Assembly (NCBI RefSeq): GCF_013362815.1
Contig: NZ_JABFVK010000019.1
Span: 1 to 64,000, forward strand
Direction: 5' to 3'
Origin: Hamadaea sp.
GTDB taxonomy: Bacteria; Actinomycetota; Actinomycetes; Mycobacteriales; Micromonosporaceae
DNA length: 64,000 nucleotides
Positions 7,439 to 16,542 of the stretch are shown here, piece by piece. The position numbers and the translations under genes are program-made. The notes beneath the pieces are model-generated. The model was not told where the DNA came from. It searched no databases and worked only from the letters and a program-made list of their open reading frames with translations. Positions within the stretch are counted from its first letter, which is position 1; each line of letters begins with the position of its first letter.

Positions 7439-9064
7439 TCACAACTCCAGAATCCAGTCGTCGCCGCACAGGGCGGTAAGTCCCAGCCGCTGAGCGGTGA
7501 GCAGCGCGTCGATAACGGAGTTCACGATCGGCTCACCCGCGCCGTTAAACGAGGTGCACAAGACGGCTGCGAGCCCGGATTCGGCTGCAACTGCGGACAT
7601 AAGAGCAGCCAGGCCCAGTTCGTGAGGCTGGACGATCTTTGCCCTGGTCGTACCGTCAACATGCCGGACAGCCTCCATCCGCGGATCGTCCACCAAGTCT
7701 GCGGTTCGCAGCATGTAGGCGTCCGTTGGTCCCGTCAGTACCTGCTGCGCCGACGCCGCCGTCAGAATCGGGGCGAGTGGCCGCCACGACTCACGCCCCT
7801 TGAGCAGATTGATCCGGTCGCGAATCCGCACGCCGGCAGGGGTGGAAAGGATGGCTCTGTTTCCCAGGGCGCGCGGCCCGATCTCGGCCCGGCCGGCGAT
7901 TCTGCCAATGATCGCGCCCTGAGCGAGACGATGGGCGATCTCATCCACGGTTGTACGTCGTGCAGCAAACCCGCGCCGCCGCAGCAGGTCGAGATCACTC
8001 ATAGCGTCAATACCGAGGAAGGCGTCCTCGGCCGGCGCAACATCACCTCCGGACGACAATGCCAGGAAGGCAGCGGCACCCAGGGCCAGACCGGTGTCGC
8101 TCGCGCACGGCGGGACGAACAGCTCAATCCCGGCGTCATCTAGAACTGCTTGAACCTTGGAGTTGGCCGTACAGTTCAAGGCCACGCCTCCGGACATGAC
8201 AACATTGCGAACGCCCGGATTTTCGCGCAGCAGACCTTGCAGGATCTCCAGAACCTCTTGCTCAAGCCACGCCTGCCCGGCCGCGGCCACAGCGGCCCGC
8301 CGGATGAAGGTGTCCCGGGGCGCGAACAGCTGGGCAGCTAGCTCTTGTTTGCGTCCTGCTCGCGTCGCGTTGAAAGCCGCTTTGATCGCGCCGCGATCGG
8401 CGCGGTGCTCAGTAAGCTCATCGGCGGTGAGCAACATCCCTGATGACTTCCGGCTGACTGCTTGGGCGAGGACGTCATCGAAGGCACCGTAGGATGCGAG
8501 GCCCATGGTCTTGCCCTCGTGTCCCCACGAAAATCCAATGGCCTGGGTGATCGCTTCGTACTGCAGGCCCATCGAGTCAAGAATAGGCAGATGCCAGATC
8601 GGGGCGATCTGGGAGCCGTGCGAACGATACGCGGCGCCAGAACAGATTTCACCGCGACCGTCAAGGACCAGGTGCAAGGTCGGCTCGTTACGACGTTGCT
8701 CGGGGAGGTAGACGAATCCTGAGTAGGCGTGCGCAAGGTGATGATCGACGAAGTGCAGGGGAGGGGCCTGCTCTAATCGCCCGAGAAGCCCTGATGCGCG
8801 CAGCGCCTGACTTACGAGACGGCGGTAGTCTTCTGGGTCCTCGTTCCAGTGAAGCGGATTACCTGCATAGCAGATTGCTTCTACCTTGGAGTCGCCAACG
8901 GTCGACGCCAGAGCTCGAAGGGCAGCGACGGGAAGGGACTTGCGCCCCTTCTTCTGCCGGCTGAATCGCTCCTCTTCGTATACAGCAGATACCTTGCCGT
9001 CGATGATCGCCGCCACGCCCGAGTCGTGGCCGAATTCAGGATGGCCATTGAACCCGATAATCAT
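7439..9064 (-). CDS. O-carbamoyltransferase, NodU/CmcH/TobZ family (copy 2)
   Basis: 541 residues. It transfers a carbamoyl group from carbamoyl phosphate through carbamoyl-AMP to an alcohol. Motifs are canonical: GHDSG (12-16), VDHHLAHA (106-113, with the HxxxH metal pair at 108 and 112), LVLDGRGE (132-139), MGLASYG, SGGVALNCTAN, ASDTGLALG and AEIGPRALGNRAIL. This copy is closer to the family consensus than the one at 3397-5073. The start is the ATG at 9064. It is transcribed alone, away from the long rightward operon that begins near 9317. Confidence 0.92.
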   Translation of the reverse strand: MIIGFNGHPEFGHDSGVAAIIDGKVSAVYEEERFSRQKKGRKSLPVAALRALASTVGDSKVEAICYAGNPLHWNEDPEDYRRLVSQALRASGLLGRLEQAPPLHFVDHHLAHAYSGFVYLPEQRRNEPTLHLVLDGRGEICSGAAYRSHGSQIAPIWHLPILDSMGLQYEAITQAIGFSWGHEGKTMGLASYGAFDDVLAQAVSRKSSGMLLTADELTEHRADRGAIKAAFNATRAGRKQELAAQLFAPRDTFIRRAAVAAAGQAWLEQEVLEILQGLLRENPGVRNVVMSGGVALNCTANSKVQAVLDDAGIELFVPPCASDTGLALGAAAFLALSSGGDVAPAEDAFLGIDAMSDLDLLRRRGFAARRTTVDEIAHRLAQGAIIGRIAGRAEIGPRALGNRAILSTPAGVRIRDRINLLKGRESWRPLAPILTAASAQQVLTGPTDAYMLRTADLVDDPRMEAVRHVDGTTRAKIVQPHELGLAALMSAVAAESGLAAVLCTSFNGAGEPIVNSVIDALLTAQRLGLTALCGDDWILEL

Positions 9065-9316
9065 TGGACACCTGTCTATCGCTTGACCTTACGCGGCAGC
9101 CCGAGCGGTCGCCCTGCCGCGTGGGTTGAAGGACCCGAAACTGGTGGACGCACGGCGATCTTGCCGTCTGGGCTCGGTCTTGGCAACCCTGCCGCTCTCT
9201 GAAGGTGGCTCTCACGAGGCGTTTGCGCCCTTGAAATTTCGGTCACGAAGGTGGATCATGCATCGAGCACTAGGGCGGCACCGCGCGTAGAGGGTAAGGC
9301 CAGGGGGAGGGCTCAC
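9065..9316. promoter_or_regulatory. Divergent intergenic region upstream of the rightward core operon
   Basis: About 250 bp between the start of carbamoyltransferase 2 (leftward) and the nucleotidyltransferase (rightward). It should hold both promoters. A strong ribosome-binding site, GGGGGAGG, at 9303-9310 sits 6 bp before the GTG at 9317. I see no clear operator repeat. Confidence 0.45.
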
Positions 9317-10459
9317 GTGCTTGATGAAGAATTGGACCTGCTAATCGCCCTATGCGATCCCGGGACCGACGACGCGGCAGCACGCGTCTCCATCATGGAA
9401 CGTATGACCGCACAGCAAATCGACTGGAATCGATTATTTATCCTGGGTCTCTGGCACAAGGTTGCATTCCTCGCTCTCCAGCGACTGATGGACCTTGATC
9501 TGCTCGATGCGGCACTGGAATCCTGCGGGCTTCCGTTGTTGTTGCTCAATCATTGGAAGCAGCTCCACCGCGTGAACCTACGCCGCAATGAACTGCTTCA
9601 GACCGAGCTGGGGCGGATCGTTATGGCGTTCCAGCGGCGGGCCGTGCCGTACGCCGTCGGCAAAGGTGGTCCACTGCTGATCGGACCATGCTACCGACCC
9701 TCCGAGCGTAAGATGTACGACCTGGATTTTCTTGCACCTCGTGATGCGTTCGAAGCCGCGACCGCCGCAATGGCAGAAGGCGGCTATGTCATGGGACGGT
9801 ATGGCCACTCGCAGTCGTCCATCATGGACTTACGTGAGGGCGAACTCCGTAAGTGGTTGCTCATCTCGCGAGGCCTGCCGAATTTCATACGGAAGATCGA
9901 CGATGTCGCGTTGGACATCTCCATAGCACAAATCCAATTCAGGATCGGCTCCACCGGCCAGGGCGGCAGGTCGATCCCGGCCGACCCGCTCATCGCGAAC
10001 GCCGCCGCGTGCGACGTCGGATGGTCGGGCACCAGCGACAATGTCATGGTCGCGCGTCCGTCCATGCCAGATACCTTCCTCCAGCTTGCGCTGCATATCG
10101 TGCGGGAAACCACCGATGCGGAGCATCGCGACTGGGGTATGAGCTGGAACTTGATCAAGTTGTGCGACCTGGATAGATTCGTGCGTACTCTCCAAGTTCC
10201 GACGCATGAGATCACAGACCGTGCCATCGAGTTGGGCTTCGCCACGCACTGCAGGTATGCGCTCGAGGCCACATTCGCGGTATTTCCGGGGTCAGCCCCT
10301 GTGGCGACCCTTCTGGCCCGATTCCGTGACCTCTTGCCAGCGGAGGACATTCCGACACCGACGATCGCAACGATCGGGCGGGAGATGGCGGCGCTGGCGC
10401 AGGTTTCGAAGCCCGCCGACAGCTCATGGACGGCATGGATGGGCGTGAAGACCACGTAA
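9317..10459 (+). CDS. Nucleotidyltransferase-fold protein (NTP_transf_5-like)
   Basis: 380 residues from the GTG at 9317, chosen for its ribosome-binding site; an upstream GTG at 9251 lacks one. The core motif pattern is KGGPLL followed about 20 residues later by KMYDLDFLAP. This matches the uncharacterised nucleotidyltransferase family PF14907, where the Asp pair binds Mg-NTP. The C-terminal half is alpha-helical. Such proteins occur in capsule, teichoic-acid and lasso-peptide loci and, here, in a small-molecule cluster. It overlaps the next gene by one base (TAATG), so it is coupled to the kinase fusion that could supply its NTP. Substrate and reaction are unknown. Confidence 0.7.
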   Translation: MLDEELDLLIALCDPGTDDAAARVSIMERMTAQQIDWNRLFILGLWHKVAFLALQRLMDLDLLDAALESCGLPLLLLNHWKQLHRVNLRRNELLQTELGRIVMAFQRRAVPYAVGKGGPLLIGPCYRPSERKMYDLDFLAPRDAFEAATAAMAEGGYVMGRYGHSQSSIMDLREGELRKWLLISRGLPNFIRKIDDVALDISIAQIQFRIGSTGQGGRSIPADPLIANAAACDVGWSGTSDNVMVARPSMPDTFLQLALHIVRETTDAEHRDWGMSWNLIKLCDLDRFVRTLQVPTHEITDRAIELGFATHCRYALEATFAVFPGSAPVATLLARFRDLLPAEDIPTPTIATIGREMAALAQVSKPADSSWTAWMGVKTT

Positions 10460-12012
10460 TGGAAGCACCCATCGTCGTTGTCGGTCAGCCATGCACCGGT
10501 AAGAGCACTCTTGGCTCCTCGCTGCAGAACATGCTGAGTGGCTACAAGCACATCAGCGTGGGTGATCTCATCCGAGCTGATCGCGACAGTCGAGGATCCG
10601 TCTGGCCCTTGGACCTGCGCAACGCTTTCGACGGCCGCCGCGGCTTTCCGGCTGATTTCATCAGCAAGCTGGTGACGGAATCGTGGCGGGACTGTCAAGA
10701 ACTGCAAGGCTGCATACTTGACGGTGGTCCGCCCCTGGGTGCGGCACTGCGCAAGATCGACGTGGCGCCTCTGCTCAGCATCGTGCTCGAGGCGTCCGAT
10801 GCTGTGCGTGAGGACCGCTTTCAGGAACGCCGCCGCCATAACCTGCGGACCGATGATTCGCTCGACCTATTTCGACGTCGGTCAGCGCAGTATCGGCTCA
10901 ATCTTGCCGAAACATTAGTCGAACTCGCAGACCTCGGGCCCCAACTGCACCTCGACGCGAACGCCGAGACCTCCGCCGTTCTGTATCAAGCGCTGTCCGC
11001 GACGCTCCTAAGCCGGGTGGTTCATCACCATCGGCGGCGACTCACCAACCCCAACAGCGCCACGGTCGCGTCCGCGGCAAAGCTGGCGCTGGACCGCCCC
11101 GGCCGCTCCGTGCGGGTTCCCGCAGTCGACGGGAGCACCCCAGTAAGTCCCATCATGATCATCAAGCCGGGCTTCGAGTACGGCCCCAACCTTGTGGCCG
11201 CAGTTGATGAGTGCCTGGCTCCCTTCGGCTATACCATCGGCGAGCTTGTGGTGTGGACCGACAGCGACCTCAAGCAGGCCGGCATGGTGGCGGCCCACTT
11301 CGACCGACAGTGGATCTATAGCCAATACGCCTCCGCACTTCTTGAGCCCGCCGTCCGAGGTGGCCAGGAGATTGCCGACGAATACACGCTCGACTCGCTG
11401 AACGCGTGGGAAGCGAGCCACCCGGCCAAAGTCGGCCCAGGTCGATGGCAGGCGGACCTGCGCCTGCCGGACGGCAGCTGGATTCGGGCTGTCAACGGCC
11501 ATATGCCCGGAGTTGTTCGGGGATATCTCCAACCGGGAGCGTTCGTCACGGCCCTACGTCTCGTGGCTCGGCCTGGTGCATCCTGCGCACGCTGGCGAGA
11601 GCTGCGCCGCGATCTTCTCGGTACAACCGACCCAAGGTTGGCGACGCCGAGTTCGCTGCGAGGAAAGGCATATGGTGGTGCCCTGCCCCTGAGCGGCGAG
11701 GTCTCTTTTCAGAACAACGCATTCCATCTTTCGGCCGGCCCCTTGGAAGCCATCCGCGAGCGGTTGATCTGGTTCGGGCCTCCCGCCTGTTCCTCACGTG
11801 AACTCAGCTTGCTGTTGAACCTGGCGACCGAGAAGCCGGATCCGGCCGGTGAGGGCTCTTTCGCCAGCACCGAATGCATGGACTGGTACGAGATTCTGCC
11901 ACGCCTCGCAGGGTGGACGTTGCTCCCGCCCGACCTGCTCCTCGGCGGTGAAGAGGACCCCGCACATCTCCTTGCCCGCCTTACCGGCTGGCACGCGACG
12001 AACGGTGAATGA
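10459..12012 (+). CDS. Adenylate kinase-like / nucleoside-diphosphate-kinase-like fusion
   Basis: 517 residues from the ATG at 10459, which overlaps the upstream stop. Residues 1-190 resemble adenylate kinase: P-loop GQPCTGKST (9-17), HISVGDLIRA (31-40), GFPADFISKLV (62-72), CILDGG (85-90) and RTDDSLDLFRRR (130-141). No zinc-LID insertion is seen. Residues 230-440 resemble NDP kinase: MIIKPG (233-238), GTTDP (388-392), LRG (400-402) and NNAFHLSA (419-426), whose His423 aligns with the phospho-histidine. The usual Asp of the IKPD motif is Gly238. I infer stepwise NMP to NDP to NTP phosphorylation by one polypeptide. The C-terminal 75 residues are unassigned. Confidence 0.75.
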   Translation: MEAPIVVVGQPCTGKSTLGSSLQNMLSGYKHISVGDLIRADRDSRGSVWPLDLRNAFDGRRGFPADFISKLVTESWRDCQELQGCILDGGPPLGAALRKIDVAPLLSIVLEASDAVREDRFQERRRHNLRTDDSLDLFRRRSAQYRLNLAETLVELADLGPQLHLDANAETSAVLYQALSATLLSRVVHHHRRRLTNPNSATVASAAKLALDRPGRSVRVPAVDGSTPVSPIMIIKPGFEYGPNLVAAVDECLAPFGYTIGELVVWTDSDLKQAGMVAAHFDRQWIYSQYASALLEPAVRGGQEIADEYTLDSLNAWEASHPAKVGPGRWQADLRLPDGSWIRAVNGHMPGVVRGYLQPGAFVTALRLVARPGASCARWRELRRDLLGTTDPRLATPSSLRGKAYGGALPLSGEVSFQNNAFHLSAGPLEAIRERLIWFGPPACSSRELSLLLNLATEKPDPAGEGSFASTECMDWYEILPRLAGWTLLPPDLLLGGEEDPAHLLARLTGWHATNGE

Positions 12013-12013
12013 C

Positions 12014-13633
12014 ATGAATACGAACCAGGGTGACGCGCCTCAACATCTCTACTTCGCCCGCCCCTGGCGTGATGCCCTGGTCCCGCAGACCAATATCTGC
12101 GATACCCTCCTGCACTGGGCGACAGTGATGCCTGATCGCCCGTACCTCACGGAACTCTTGGCTGATCAGGGCAATCCGCATACGACCACGTATGGTGAGC
12201 TGGCGCAACACGTAAGAGCCGCCGCGGCAGCACTACGCAACGTGCATGACGTCCGTCGGGGCGATCGCATCGCGGTAATGCCCAGGAACTCGATTGATTC
12301 AGTGATTCTGCTTCTTGCAACCGCCTACCTCGGTGCGGAAGCGGTCGTGCTCAACCCCCGTGATCCTGAGGCCCGCGTCACCGAGCAGATTCGGATGAGC
12401 GAGGCCGGCCTGGTGTTCGCCGAGGGTGGCGCGGGAAGGGAGAGCATCGAGATCGCCGAGTTCGCTAAGGCCGCCCGACAAACGGCGCCGCTGGCCGATC
12501 CGCCGAACCGGCATCCCTTCGACACCGCGTTCATCTTGTTCACCACAGGATCCACTGCAAGCTCGAAAGCCGTCCTGCTGACCCACTACAACCTCCTAGT
12601 CAACGGAACAGCACTTGCTCGGCATCACGGGCTCGTCGACGGTCGCCGCTTCTTAGGCGTTCTGCCGATCTCCTACGCCAACGGGCTCGGCTTGACGATC
12701 ATCGCGAACTTGATCGGCGGCTCGCAGGTATACCTCCTCGATCGCTTCGACCCTCTCACCTACCTGTCGACGCTCGAAGCCATCCAGGCCAACGTAGCCA
12801 GCCTGGTTCCCAGCATGCTGACCGCGGCGGTACTCGCCCGTAGGATTCCCCCGTTGCCCGCGCTTCAATATTTCATCTCGGCGGCCGCACCGCTACGCAC
12901 CAGCACTGCCCGTGAGGTGTACGACCGCCTCCGCATGCGAGTCGTTCAGGGCTACGGGTTGACGGAGACGACCAACTTCTCCACCACTATGCCGACCGAT
13001 CTGTCGCCCAGCGCCTACGAGGAATGGATGCTCGGCAAGGACATACCACCCGTCGGAATCGCCCTGTTCGGGAATGAGGTGGCCGTACTCGATATCGACG
13101 GACGGCCACTAGCGAATGGGGCGGAGGGCGAGGTCTGTATGCGCGGGCACAGCATCATGGCCGGATACGACCGCAATCCCGACGCGAACGACGAAGCGTT
13201 TCGCGACGGCTGGTTCCACTCAGGTGACATCGGCTACATGACGTCACTCGACGCTGGCGAGCCCGACCGGCGGATCCTTACCTTGACCGGCCGAGCCAAG
13301 AATATTGTGAAGATCGGCGGGGCGGCCGTCTCATTGGACGAGGTCGACCGCGCCCTCTTATCACTGCCCCGGATCGAGGATGCCGTCGCGCTGGGAGTTG
13401 AGGATACCCATCTTGGCGAGCGCATCGTGATCCAGGTTGTTTCACGGGAGGCGGACGCCTCGACCACGACAGCCACGATTCGCGAGGCGCTATCACGCGT
13501 GCTCGCCGCCGGACTACCCCCGACTCGCATCGAGCTTGTCGCCGAGGTGCATCGCACAGCAAACGGTAAGGCACTTCGGCGCCTGGCAAGACCGGAGACG
13601 CCTCCGGCGATCGACGAAGAGCTCGATGGCTGA
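12014..13633 (+). CDS. AMP-forming acyl-CoA synthetase / carboxylate ligase
   Basis: 539 residues from the ATG at 12014, one base after the previous stop. It is an ANL-superfamily enzyme that adenylates a carboxylic acid and passes it to CoA or to a carrier protein. Signatures in order: ILFTTGSTASSKAVLLTHYN (P-loop-like A3), a GYGLTETT motif, GWFHSGDIGYM (A7) and a C-terminal RTANGKALRR holding the catalytic lysine. With two free-standing carrier proteins in the same cluster, loading of an acid onto a carrier is a reasonable inference. It is part of the coupled five-gene rightward operon. Confidence 0.88.
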   Translation: MNTNQGDAPQHLYFARPWRDALVPQTNICDTLLHWATVMPDRPYLTELLADQGNPHTTTYGELAQHVRAAAAALRNVHDVRRGDRIAVMPRNSIDSVILLLATAYLGAEAVVLNPRDPEARVTEQIRMSEAGLVFAEGGAGRESIEIAEFAKAARQTAPLADPPNRHPFDTAFILFTTGSTASSKAVLLTHYNLLVNGTALARHHGLVDGRRFLGVLPISYANGLGLTIIANLIGGSQVYLLDRFDPLTYLSTLEAIQANVASLVPSMLTAAVLARRIPPLPALQYFISAAAPLRTSTAREVYDRLRMRVVQGYGLTETTNFSTTMPTDLSPSAYEEWMLGKDIPPVGIALFGNEVAVLDIDGRPLANGAEGEVCMRGHSIMAGYDRNPDANDEAFRDGWFHSGDIGYMTSLDAGEPDRRILTLTGRAKNIVKIGGAAVSLDEVDRALLSLPRIEDAVALGVEDTHLGERIVIQVVSREADASTTTATIREALSRVLAAGLPPTRIELVAEVHRTANGKALRRLARPETPPAIDEELDG

Positions 13634-14813
13634 GATGACACGCGTCCTGGTGGGAATCCCCACCTACAACGAGAGCCACAATATCGAGCGCGTCACGCGG
13701 CTCGTCGACGATGCGCTGGTCGCTAATCGGAGCGCTACCTCTTTCGCAATTGCCAACCTGGACAACAACTCCCCGGACGGAACCGCCAAGATATTCGCGA
13801 ACGTCACCACCCGCACGCCCAAAGTCGCACTGGCCACACAGCCGGGCGTTGTCGGGAAGGGCGCCAACATCCGGCTACTTATGACGCACGCTTTGGAACA
13901 CGGATTCGACGCCGCCATCACCCTGGACGCCGATCTCCAGCATGTCCCGCCACAGTGGATCAGCGCATTCACGGATGCGATCGATCGGCCCTCACCGGTC
14001 CTCGCACTCCCGCTGTACGCCCGTCCCGCCAACGACGGAAGCCTGACCAATCACGTAATCGTCCCGCTGTTGGCCGCCGTAACCGGCCACCCGATACGGC
14101 AGCCGATCGGAGGCGATATGGGATTCAGCCGACGCTTTATGCAAGACGTCACCGCTGTCGACTGGCCCGACACCGCGTACCGGTTCGGAGTCGATCTCTT
14201 CTTCGCACTCTTCGCGATGCGCCACGGGGAATATACGCAGACGCCACTGGCGGTCGGGAAGCATCACCCGTGGCGCAACGCAGCACCGAACCAGGTCGAA
14301 CCCGAATTCAGCGGCAAGTTCGACGACATCGTCTCCACACTTCTTGATCTCCTGACGCAGTCTCGGCCGCACAGCACCGGCGTGCCTGGTGTTGGCGCGT
14401 TCCCTGATTGTCCGCCGCTGGATGAAGCGACCGCTCGCAAGTGCGATCCGCGCTTCATGATCGCCGTTGCGCAATCGGAGCACGAACGGCAGAGCCGCGA
14501 ACCCTGCTATCAGTACCTGCTGGGCGGGATCGAGGGGGCTGAGGCTCGGCCGCTGCTGCCAGACCACGCATGGGCCGGCGTGCTGTCGAGGGCCCTGCAG
14601 GCGTGGCCGTCGGAAGAACCATCGGCATTCCTCAAGGCTTTACGCGCATTGCTCTACTGCCGAATAGCAACCGACCAGGCCGAGTTTGTCGGCCTTAGCC
14701 AGGCTGAGGTCGACGGGAGGGTGCTTCGCGTGGCCTCGCTTATCAACATCGACGCCCACTCCGACCAAGGGACGCCGATACCGGGCCCAACCCCGAAGGA
14801 GGCAATAGCATGA
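13626..14813 (+). CDS. Family-2-like (GT-A) glycosyltransferase
   Basis: 395 residues from an ATG at 13626 that overlaps the end of the ligase by 8 bp. The N-terminus is a GT-A nucleotide-sugar-binding fold: VLVGIPTYNESHNIERV, then NLDNNSPDGT, and the metal-binding DADLQHVP. A conserved GGDMGFSR loop follows. The pattern resembles GT2 and mannosylglycerate-synthase-like enzymes, which move sugars from NDP-sugars to small acceptors. The C-terminal 130 residues are helical and unassigned. No membrane segment is seen, so it probably works on a soluble acceptor. It shares its final ATGA with the following cupin gene. Confidence 0.8.
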   Translation: MAEMTRVLVGIPTYNESHNIERVTRLVDDALVANRSATSFAIANLDNNSPDGTAKIFANVTTRTPKVALATQPGVVGKGANIRLLMTHALEHGFDAAITLDADLQHVPPQWISAFTDAIDRPSPVLALPLYARPANDGSLTNHVIVPLLAAVTGHPIRQPIGGDMGFSRRFMQDVTAVDWPDTAYRFGVDLFFALFAMRHGEYTQTPLAVGKHHPWRNAAPNQVEPEFSGKFDDIVSTLLDLLTQSRPHSTGVPGVGAFPDCPPLDEATARKCDPRFMIAVAQSEHERQSREPCYQYLLGGIEGAEARPLLPDHAWAGVLSRALQAWPSEEPSAFLKALRALLYCRIATDQAEFVGLSQAEVDGRVLRVASLINIDAHSDQGTPIPGPTPKEAIA

Positions 14814-15535
14814 TCGATGCAATCAAGCACATACCCGACGCCGAGAACGAGATCCATGACCTGGCCGCGTTCAAAGACTTCGGCTACTGCGTCCTCACAC
14901 CGATCGTTCGGTTCGACGCCGCCGTCGCGCTGGGTCTGGTGACCACGCTCGCCGGGGTGGTACGTACGGGTCACGCCACGCAGGCCGCGCATGTGCGCGA
15001 CGGCGAAGGAATAGTACGCGCCCAAACCTTCGAGGAGGGCGCCGTCTACATGGTCGCCCCGCCGTTCGACGGTTTCGCCGCCGACCGATACCTCATGGAC
15101 TTCTACGATGTGACGGATCGTGATCTTTGTTCCCGAATGCACATGCACACCGGAATGCGTTTCGTCCGCATGATGACCGGTCCCGAGACCAGCATTCGTG
15201 TTTCGGGTCTGTCGGAGTTTCGCTTCGGCCGCGCAACGTCATCCTTCGAGCTGGAGACGTTCGAGGACCAGTTGACGGATCCCGCCAGCGGTCGCGCCTA
15301 TCGACGCTATAACGCTGTAGTACCCGAACGGTCGTGGGTGGACATGCAGATCCCGCGAGGAACGGCCCACCAGTTTAACGCCATCGGCCCGCACGCTGTG
15401 ATCGACACGGTTCACCCCGAGGAGTCGATCGAGATCTTCCGGGAACGGGCATCTCGCATCAACATGATGGCGCAGACAGTCTTCCTCGAAGCGGAACCGT
15501 CCACAAGTGAGGCATGCCGCGACCTCACCGCGTGA
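14810..15535 (+). CDS. Cupin-fold protein
   Basis: 241 residues, starting at 14810 in an ATGA overlap with AAGGAGG just upstream. Two cupin signatures are visible. The first is a metal-binding HMH at about 107-109 (SRMHMHTGMRF), where the usual acidic residue appears as Arg. The second is IPRGTAHQFNAIG, matching PxG-x2-H-x2-N. This suggests a metal-dependent cupin such as a dioxygenase, epimerase or isomerase, or a binding protein. It is the last gene of the rightward operon and faces the convergent carrier-protein gene with a 3 bp gap. Confidence 0.6.
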   Translation: MIDAIKHIPDAENEIHDLAAFKDFGYCVLTPIVRFDAAVALGLVTTLAGVVRTGHATQAAHVRDGEGIVRAQTFEEGAVYMVAPPFDGFAADRYLMDFYDVTDRDLCSRMHMHTGMRFVRMMTGPETSIRVSGLSEFRFGRATSSFELETFEDQLTDPASGRAYRRYNAVVPERSWVDMQIPRGTAHQFNAIGPHAVIDTVHPEESIEIFRERASRINMMAQTVFLEAEPSTSEACRDLTA

Positions 15536-15538
15536 ACC

Positions 15539-15802
15539 TCAGCGACGATCCAGCGGTGTCAAAATGTCACGAATCATGGCTGATACGGCCCCGATTGTCG
15601 TGAAGTGTTCGGGCCGCAGGTCGTCATCGGGGATCTTCATGGCGAATCGGCCCTCCAGGTCACTCACGAAGACGAACAGAAGGAGCGACGAAACGCCTAG
15701 GTGCGCCAAATGATCGGTGGCTGTAACCGTCCCCGGATGTTGCCCGGCCACTGCCGCAATAGAATCCGCGATTCCCGCCTCGATCGCCTGCTCCGACATC
15801 AT
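15539..15802 (-). CDS. Free-standing acyl carrier protein (1)
   Basis: 87 residues, a normal carrier length. The motif HLGVSSLLLFVFVSDLEGRF contains the phosphopantetheine serine in LGVSS, a variant of the usual DSL, with the following helix intact. It starts in an ATGA overlap with the SDR gene, so hydrolase, SDR and carrier form one leftward operon. This suggests a carrier-bound intermediate that is reduced and then released. Confidence 0.75.
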   Translation of the reverse strand: MMSEQAIEAGIADSIAAVAGQHPGTVTATDHLAHLGVSSLLLFVFVSDLEGRFAMKIPDDDLRPEHFTTIGAVSAMIRDILTPLDRR

Positions 15803-16542
15803 GTGACGCTCATCCCTCCATCGATCATGATCGCGGCCGCCGTAATGGATCTTGATTCGGTCAGAAGTTTAACCCACTGCGCCACTTCCGTGGGTTCGAC
15901 CGTGTGGCCCAATGGCGTGACCGGCAATGGCCGACCGTCCATCACCTCCGCAAGCATCGGAGTCCGGACCGCACCGGGGACGATGGCGTTCACCCGCACG
16001 CCGTAGGGCGCACACTCCGCCGCCAACGCCTGAGTCGCAAAGTGCAGCGCAGACTTGCTGGTCCCGTACCCAACCCGCCCCGGCCGAGCGCTGGTTCCCT
16101 GCTCAGAGCCGATGTTGACGATATCTGCGGGCGCCGCCCGGCGTAGTTGCGGAAGGAACAAAGCAGCAAGCTTTATCGCCGCAGTCGAATTGACAGCAAA
16201 CAGCTCGTCAATTCTCTCGCACGTGAGTTCATCCAAGCTGCCGAAGTCGGCATGCCCTGCGTTGTTGACCAGCAATTTGAGGCAGCAGAACCTACGCTCA
16301 ACCTCGACGGAGAGGGCCCGGAGCTGCTCGTTGTCCCGCAGGTCGGCCGCGATGACCGTGGTGTCAGTCGAAGAATGAGCCTCGGCAACCTCGCGCAACC
16401 TCAGGATGTTTCGTCCGGTCAACACGACATGCCAGCCCGCCTGTATCAGAGTGGCGCTAATCGACCGTCCGATGCCTCCACCAGCCCCCGTGACCACTGC
16501 AACGCGATCGGGTCGAGAGCACAGATGCACGCCAAGATTCAT
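15799..16542 (-). CDS. Short-chain dehydrogenase/reductase
   Basis: 247 residues from the ATG at 16542, which has AAGGAGT about 10 bp upstream and overlaps the previous stop (ATGA). Classical SDR features are present: the TGAGGGIG cofactor loop, LLVNNAG, and the catalytic Ser-Tyr-Lys in IGSEQG and YGTSKSA. It is likely an NAD(P)-dependent ketoreductase acting on a carrier-bound or free intermediate, as suggested by its place between a hydrolase and a carrier protein. Confidence 0.88.
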   Translation of the reverse strand: MNLGVHLCSRPDRVAVVTGAGGGIGRSISATLIQAGWHVVLTGRNILRLREVAEAHSSTDTTVIAADLRDNEQLRALSVEVERRFCCLKLLVNNAGHADFGSLDELTCERIDELFAVNSTAAIKLAALFLPQLRRAAPADIVNIGSEQGTSARPGRVGYGTSKSALHFATQALAAECAPYGVRVNAIVPGAVRTPMLAEVMDGRPLPVTPLGHTVEPTEVAQWVKLLTESRSITAAAIMIDGGMSVT

